Below are positions 6,181 to 9,199 of a stretch of 9,199 bases of DNA, in pieces. This DNA is from Azoarcus sp. (GTDB lineage: Bacteria; Pseudomonadota; Gammaproteobacteria; Burkholderiales; Rhodocyclaceae). A program made the translations under genes and the position numbers. Every line of letters begins with the position of its first letter. Position 1 is the stretch's first letter. Where the stretch lies: contig JAITWP010000259.1 in the NCBI GenBank assembly GCA_031285365.1, forward strand, positions 1-9,199. Direction: 5' to 3'. Below the pieces are notes generated by a model. The model was not told where the DNA came from and did not search any database. It was given only the letters and a program-made list of their open reading frames with translations.

Positions 6181-7416
6181 TCAGGCTTGTCCCCGCTTGA
6201 TGCGGGCGTTGGCGGCGATGCGCATGCGTAGCGCATTCAACCGGATGAAGCCGTGGGCATCCTTCTGGTCGTAAGCGCCCTGGTCGTCTTCAAAGGTGGC
6301 AATGCCGGGGTCGAAAAGCGAATCGGTCTTCGAGTCGCGCGAAACGACGATGACGTTGCCCTTGTAGAGTTTCAGCCGCACCCAGCCATTGACGACCTGC
6401 TGGGTGAAGTCGATCAGGGCTTGCAGGGCGTAACGCTCGGGGCTCCACCAGTAGCCGTTGTAGACGAGGCTGGCGTAACGGGCAAGGAGGTCGTCCTTGA
6501 GATGGGCGACTTCCCGATCCAGGGTGACGGATTCGATGGCGCGATGGGCGCGCAGGAGGATGGTACCGCCCGGAGTCTCGTAACAGCCGCGACTCTTCAT
6601 GCCGACGTAGCGGTTTTCGACGAGATCGAGCCGCCCAATGCCGTGCTTGCCGCCCAGTTCGTTGAGTCTGGCAAGCAACTCGTGGGCTTTCATCTTTTGC
6701 CCGTTGATGGCGGCAAGGTCGCCATTGACGAATTCGAGATCGATGTATTCCGGAGCATCGGGCGCTTTTTCCGGGGAAACCGTCCAGCGCCACATGGCTT
6801 CTTCGGCTTCGGCGGCGGGGTCTTCGAGGTGCCGCCCTTCATAGGAGATGTGCAGCAGGTTGGCATCCATCGAATAGGGCGAACCGCCTTCGCGGTGCTT
6901 GCGTTCGATGGGAATATCGTGCTTTTCGGCGTAATCAAGGAGTTTTTCGCGCGAGAGAAGATCCCATTCGCGCCAGGGCGCAATGACCTTGATGTTGGGC
7001 ATCAGCGCGTAATAGCCCAGCTCGAAACGCACCTGGTCGTTCCCCTTGCCGGTGGCGCCGTGCGAGACGGCATCCGATCCGGTGGCGCGGGCGATTTCGA
7101 TCTGGCGTTTGGCAATCAGCGGTCGGGCAATGGAGGTGCCGAGCAGATATTCGCCTTCGTAGATGGCGTTACAGCGGAACATGGGGAAGACGAAATCGCG
7201 CACGAACTCTTCGCGCAAATCGTCGATGAAGATGTTTTCCGGCTTGATACCGGCCTTGAGCGCCTTGTGCCGCGCCGGTTCGAGTTCTTCGCCCTGCCCG
7301 AGATCGGCGGTGAAGGTGACGATTTCGCATTGATAGACATCCTGCAACCATTTGAGGATCACAGAGGTATCCAGCCCGCCCGAGTAGGCGAGCACGACTT
7401 TGTTGACGTTGCTCAT
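6181..7416 (-). CDS. argG: Argininosuccinate synthase (411 aa)
   Basis: Joins citrulline and aspartate using ATP to give argininosuccinate, the penultimate step of arginine synthesis. AYSGGLDTS (10-18) is the N-type ATP pyrophosphatase loop. SHGATGKGNDQVRFE (118-132) is the second signature and binds citrulline and aspartate. EGGSPYSMDANLLHISYEG (176-194) and KSRGCYETPGGTIL further confirm the family. Length matches the common bacterial type of about 400-410 residues, not the 447-residue E. coli type. The frame is open upstream to 7476, but that would overlap argF; the ATG at 7416 gives the usual MSNVNKVVLAYSGG start, with a weak GGAAA upstream. It follows argF by 16 nt and precedes yajQ by 13 nt. 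Confidence 0.97.
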   Translation of the reverse strand: MSNVNKVVLAYSGGLDTSVILKWLQDVYQCEIVTFTADLGQGEELEPARHKALKAGIKPENIFIDDLREEFVRDFVFPMFRCNAIYEGEYLLGTSIARPLIAKRQIEIARATGSDAVSHGATGKGNDQVRFELGYYALMPNIKVIAPWREWDLLSREKLLDYAEKHDIPIERKHREGGSPYSMDANLLHISYEGRHLEDPAAEAEEAMWRWTVSPEKAPDAPEYIDLEFVNGDLAAINGQKMKAHELLARLNELGGKHGIGRLDLVENRYVGMKSRGCYETPGGTILLRAHRAIESVTLDREVAHLKDDLLARYASLVYNGYWWSPERYALQALIDFTQQVVNGWVRLKLYKGNVIVVSRDSKTDSLFDPGIATFEDDQGAYDQKDAHGFIRLNALRMRIAANARIKRGQA

Positions 7417-7432
7417 GATCGTTTCCGTTTGT

Positions 7433-8392
7433 TCAACAGTAGTTCGTGGCGGGCCGAACGCCGTCCAGACCCTCATCGACGCGGCCCAGCAGGAGGAATT
7501 CCATCAGCGCCTTTTGCGCGTGCATCCGGTTTTCGGCCTCGTCCCATACAAGTGATTGCGGGCCGTCGATCACTTCCGAGGCAACTTCTTCGCCCCGGTG
7601 CGCAGGCAGACAATGCATGAACACGGCATCCGGCGCAGCCACGGCCATCAGGTCGGAGTCGACACACCAACCGGCAAAAGCCTTGCGACGGGCTTCGTTT
7701 TCGGCCTCAAACCCCATCGACATCCACACATCGGTCGTGACGAGATGCGCGCCCCGGCAGGCGTCCCTTGGATTGTCGAACAACTGGAAACGGTCCGCCC
7801 CGACAAGGTTGATCCTCTCCGACCGGGGGCCATAACCCGGCGGCGAGGAAACATGGACGCGAAAATCCAGCACTTCGGCAGCCTGTAGCCACGTGTTGCA
7901 CATGTTGTTGGCGTCCCCTACCCAGACCACGGTTTTGCCCTGGATCGGGCCGCGATGCTCGATGAAGGTGAAGATGTCGGCCAATACCTGACAGGGGTGC
8001 AGTTCGTTGGTCAGGCCGTTGATGAGCGGAACCCGCGAGTTGGCCGCGAAAAGTTCGACGGTGCTTTGCTCGAAGGTGCGGATCATCACGATGTCGCTCA
8101 TGCGCGAGATGACCTGCGCCGAGTCTTCGATGGACTCACCGCGCCCGAGTTGCGAATCGCTCGTATTGAGGTAGATTGCCGAGCCGCCCAACTGCTGCAT
8201 CCCGGCCTCGAAGGACAGGCGCGTGCGCGTGCTGGCTTTCTCGAAAATCATCACCAGCGTGCGGTCGAACAGCGGGTGGTACGTTTCGTAACGCTTGAAT
8301 TTATCCTTGATCCAGCGCGCGCGCCGGAACAGATAGGCATATTCCTCGGCGTTGAAATCCTTGAATTGCAGGTAGTGTCTGGGTGGAATCAT
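7433..8392 (-). CDS. argF: Ornithine carbamoyltransferase (319 aa)
   Basis: Makes citrulline from ornithine and carbamoyl phosphate; cytoplasmic, normally a trimer. STRTR (54-58) is the carbamoyl-phosphate loop, HPCQ (132-135) is its second contact, DVWMSMG (221-227) is the ornithine SMG loop, and HCLPAHRG (260-267) carries the active-site Cys261. Together these identify an anabolic OTCase rather than an aspartate carbamoyltransferase. The ATG at 8392 is preferred because MIPPRHYLQFKDF is the family start and an AGGAG lies 10 nt upstream; an extension to 8416 adds eight residues with no ribosome site. After the usual LLLGRV ending there is a short extra tail of about 15 residues, ending in ATNYC. 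It lies 27 nt after argD and 16 nt before argG. Confidence 0.97.
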   Translation of the reverse strand: MIPPRHYLQFKDFNAEEYAYLFRRARWIKDKFKRYETYHPLFDRTLVMIFEKASTRTRLSFEAGMQQLGGSAIYLNTSDSQLGRGESIEDSAQVISRMSDIVMIRTFEQSTVELFAANSRVPLINGLTNELHPCQVLADIFTFIEHRGPIQGKTVVWVGDANNMCNTWLQAAEVLDFRVHVSSPPGYGPRSERINLVGADRFQLFDNPRDACRGAHLVTTDVWMSMGFEAENEARRKAFAGWCVDSDLMAVAAPDAVFMHCLPAHRGEEVASEVIDGPQSLVWDEAENRMHAQKALMEFLLLGRVDEGLDGVRPATNYC

Positions 8393-8419
8393 GGAGGTCT
8401 CTCTCCTGATCATCATTCG

Positions 8420-9199
8420 TCATTGCGACAGAAATTCACGAATCAGCGGCGCGAGTCCCTCGACGAGGGTTTTGGCGTCGCTGTCACTGAAGATGAGCGC
8501 GGGCAGAAAACGAACTACGCTATCCGAGGTCACGTTGATGAGCAATCCGGCGTCGAGCGCACGCGCGACCAGTTCTCCGCACGGACGGTCGAGTTCGATG
8601 CCAATCATCAACCCGCGCCCGCGAATGTCTACCACGCCCGCCACGCCTTTGAGCGCACTGGCAAACCCGGCGCGAATGGTTTCTCCCACGCGCGCCGCGT
8701 TGTCCATCAGCCCTTCCTCGGCAATGACATCGAGCGTGACAAGCGCCGCTGCGCAGGCCAGTGGATTGCCGCCGAATGTGGTGCCGTGGTTGCCCGGCTG
8801 GAAGAGACCGGCAGCCCGCCCCGAAGTCAGGCAGGCCCCAATGGGCACTCCCGAAGCGAGGCCCTTGGCAAGCGTCATGACATCGGGCCGAACGTCCGCG
8901 TGCTGCCAACCGAACCATTTGCCGGTGCGACCCGTGCCGCATTGAACCTCGTCGAGTATCAGGAGCCAGCCGTGCTCATCGCACACGCCACGCAGGTCGC
9001 GCAGGTATTCATCGCTCACGGTATTGACACCGCCTTCGCCCTGAAGGACTTCCAGCATCACCGCCACCACGTCGCGGCTGCGCGAGGCAATCTGGCGCAC
9101 TGCGTCGATTTTTCCATAGGGAACCCGGACGAATCCTGGAACCAGCGGCTCGAAACCGGCCTGCGCCTTGCGGTTGGCACTCGCCGAGAGGGTTGCCAG
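8420..9199 (-). CDS. argD: Acetylornithine aminotransferase, N-terminal part outside window
   Basis: A PLP-dependent class III aminotransferase that converts N-acetylglutamate semialdehyde to N-acetylornithine; many homologues also serve in lysine synthesis. The reading frame stays open to the right edge (LATLSASANRKAQAGFEPLV and onward), so the GTG at 9098-9100 is internal and not the start. About 260 C-terminal residues are present, out of roughly 390-400 in the family. LEVLQGEGGVN, LILDEVQCGTGRTGKWFG (Asp codon 8951-8953 contacts the PLP ring nitrogen), and DVMTLAKGLASGVPIGA with the Schiff-base Lys at 8864-8866 are intact, as is NHGTTFGGNPLAC. Succinylornithine or ornithine aminotransferases are close relatives, but the argF and argG neighbours favour ArgD. 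Confidence 0.95.
   Translation of the reverse strand: MATLSASANRKAQAGFEPLVPGFVRVPYGKIDAVRQIASRSRDVVAVMLEVLQGEGGVNTVSDEYLRDLRGVCDEHGWLLILDEVQCGTGRTGKWFGWQHADVRPDVMTLAKGLASGVPIGACLTSGRAAGLFQPGNHGTTFGGNPLACAAALVTLDVIAEEGLMDNAARVGETIRAGFASALKGVAGVVDIRGRGLMIGIELDRPCGELVARALDAGLLINVTSDSVVRFLPALIFSDSDAKTLVEGLAPLIREFLSQ

Noticed and set aside
6253..7620. A 455-codon open frame on the plus strand opposite argG and the end of argF
   Set aside because: It lies antisense to two certain enzymes, starts inside argG and shows no recognisable domain. Long antisense frames are common opposite GC-rich genes with strong codon bias.
8420..9100. argD as a complete short gene starting at the GTG at 9100
   Set aside because: The frame continues to the window edge with clear aminotransferase sequence (SASANRKAQAGFEPLVPGF), so the gene is cut by the window and is not truncated in nature.

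Overview
The window holds two unrelated gene blocks that converge at about position 4,900. Moderately high GC, a compact arginine block of the argD-argF-argG type followed by yajQ, and the protein sequences suggest a Gram-negative proteobacterium. I think a betaproteobacterium (Rhodocyclales-like or similar) is most likely, but that placement is inference.

Left block (7-4889, plus strand): four genes that I read as a type VI secretion system (T6SS) accessory or cargo-loading module. In order they are (i) an 897-residue DUF2169 protein fused through a charged helical linker to a C-terminal pentapeptide-repeat solenoid, (ii) a 356-residue protein that is almost entirely pentapeptide repeats and overlaps the first gene by ATGA, (iii) a DUF3540 protein, and (iv) a short DUF4150 PAAR-like spike-tip protein. 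DUF2169, DUF3540 and DUF4150 genes are known to travel with vgrG. A vgrG and a toxin gene would be expected to the left, outside the window. No toxin domain is visible inside it.

Right block (4948-9199, minus strand), in transcription order: argD (acetylornithine aminotransferase, its N-terminal part cut by the window edge), argF (ornithine carbamoyltransferase), argG (argininosuccinate synthase), yajQ (DUF520 nucleotide-binding protein) and nagB (glucosamine-6-phosphate deaminase). Gaps are 27, 16, 13 and 2 nt, so this is very probably one operon. ArgD, ArgF and ArgG cover three steps from N-acetylglutamate semialdehyde towards argininosuccinate; the genes for the other arginine steps are not here. 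NagB is the odd member: it is of the short Bacillus/Clostridium type and is an amino-sugar catabolic enzyme at the end of a biosynthetic operon.

The blocks meet tail to tail with only 58 nt between stop codons and no strong intrinsic terminator. I see no tRNA, rRNA, CRISPR array, transposase or attachment site. No stretch over 300 nt lacks a gene.
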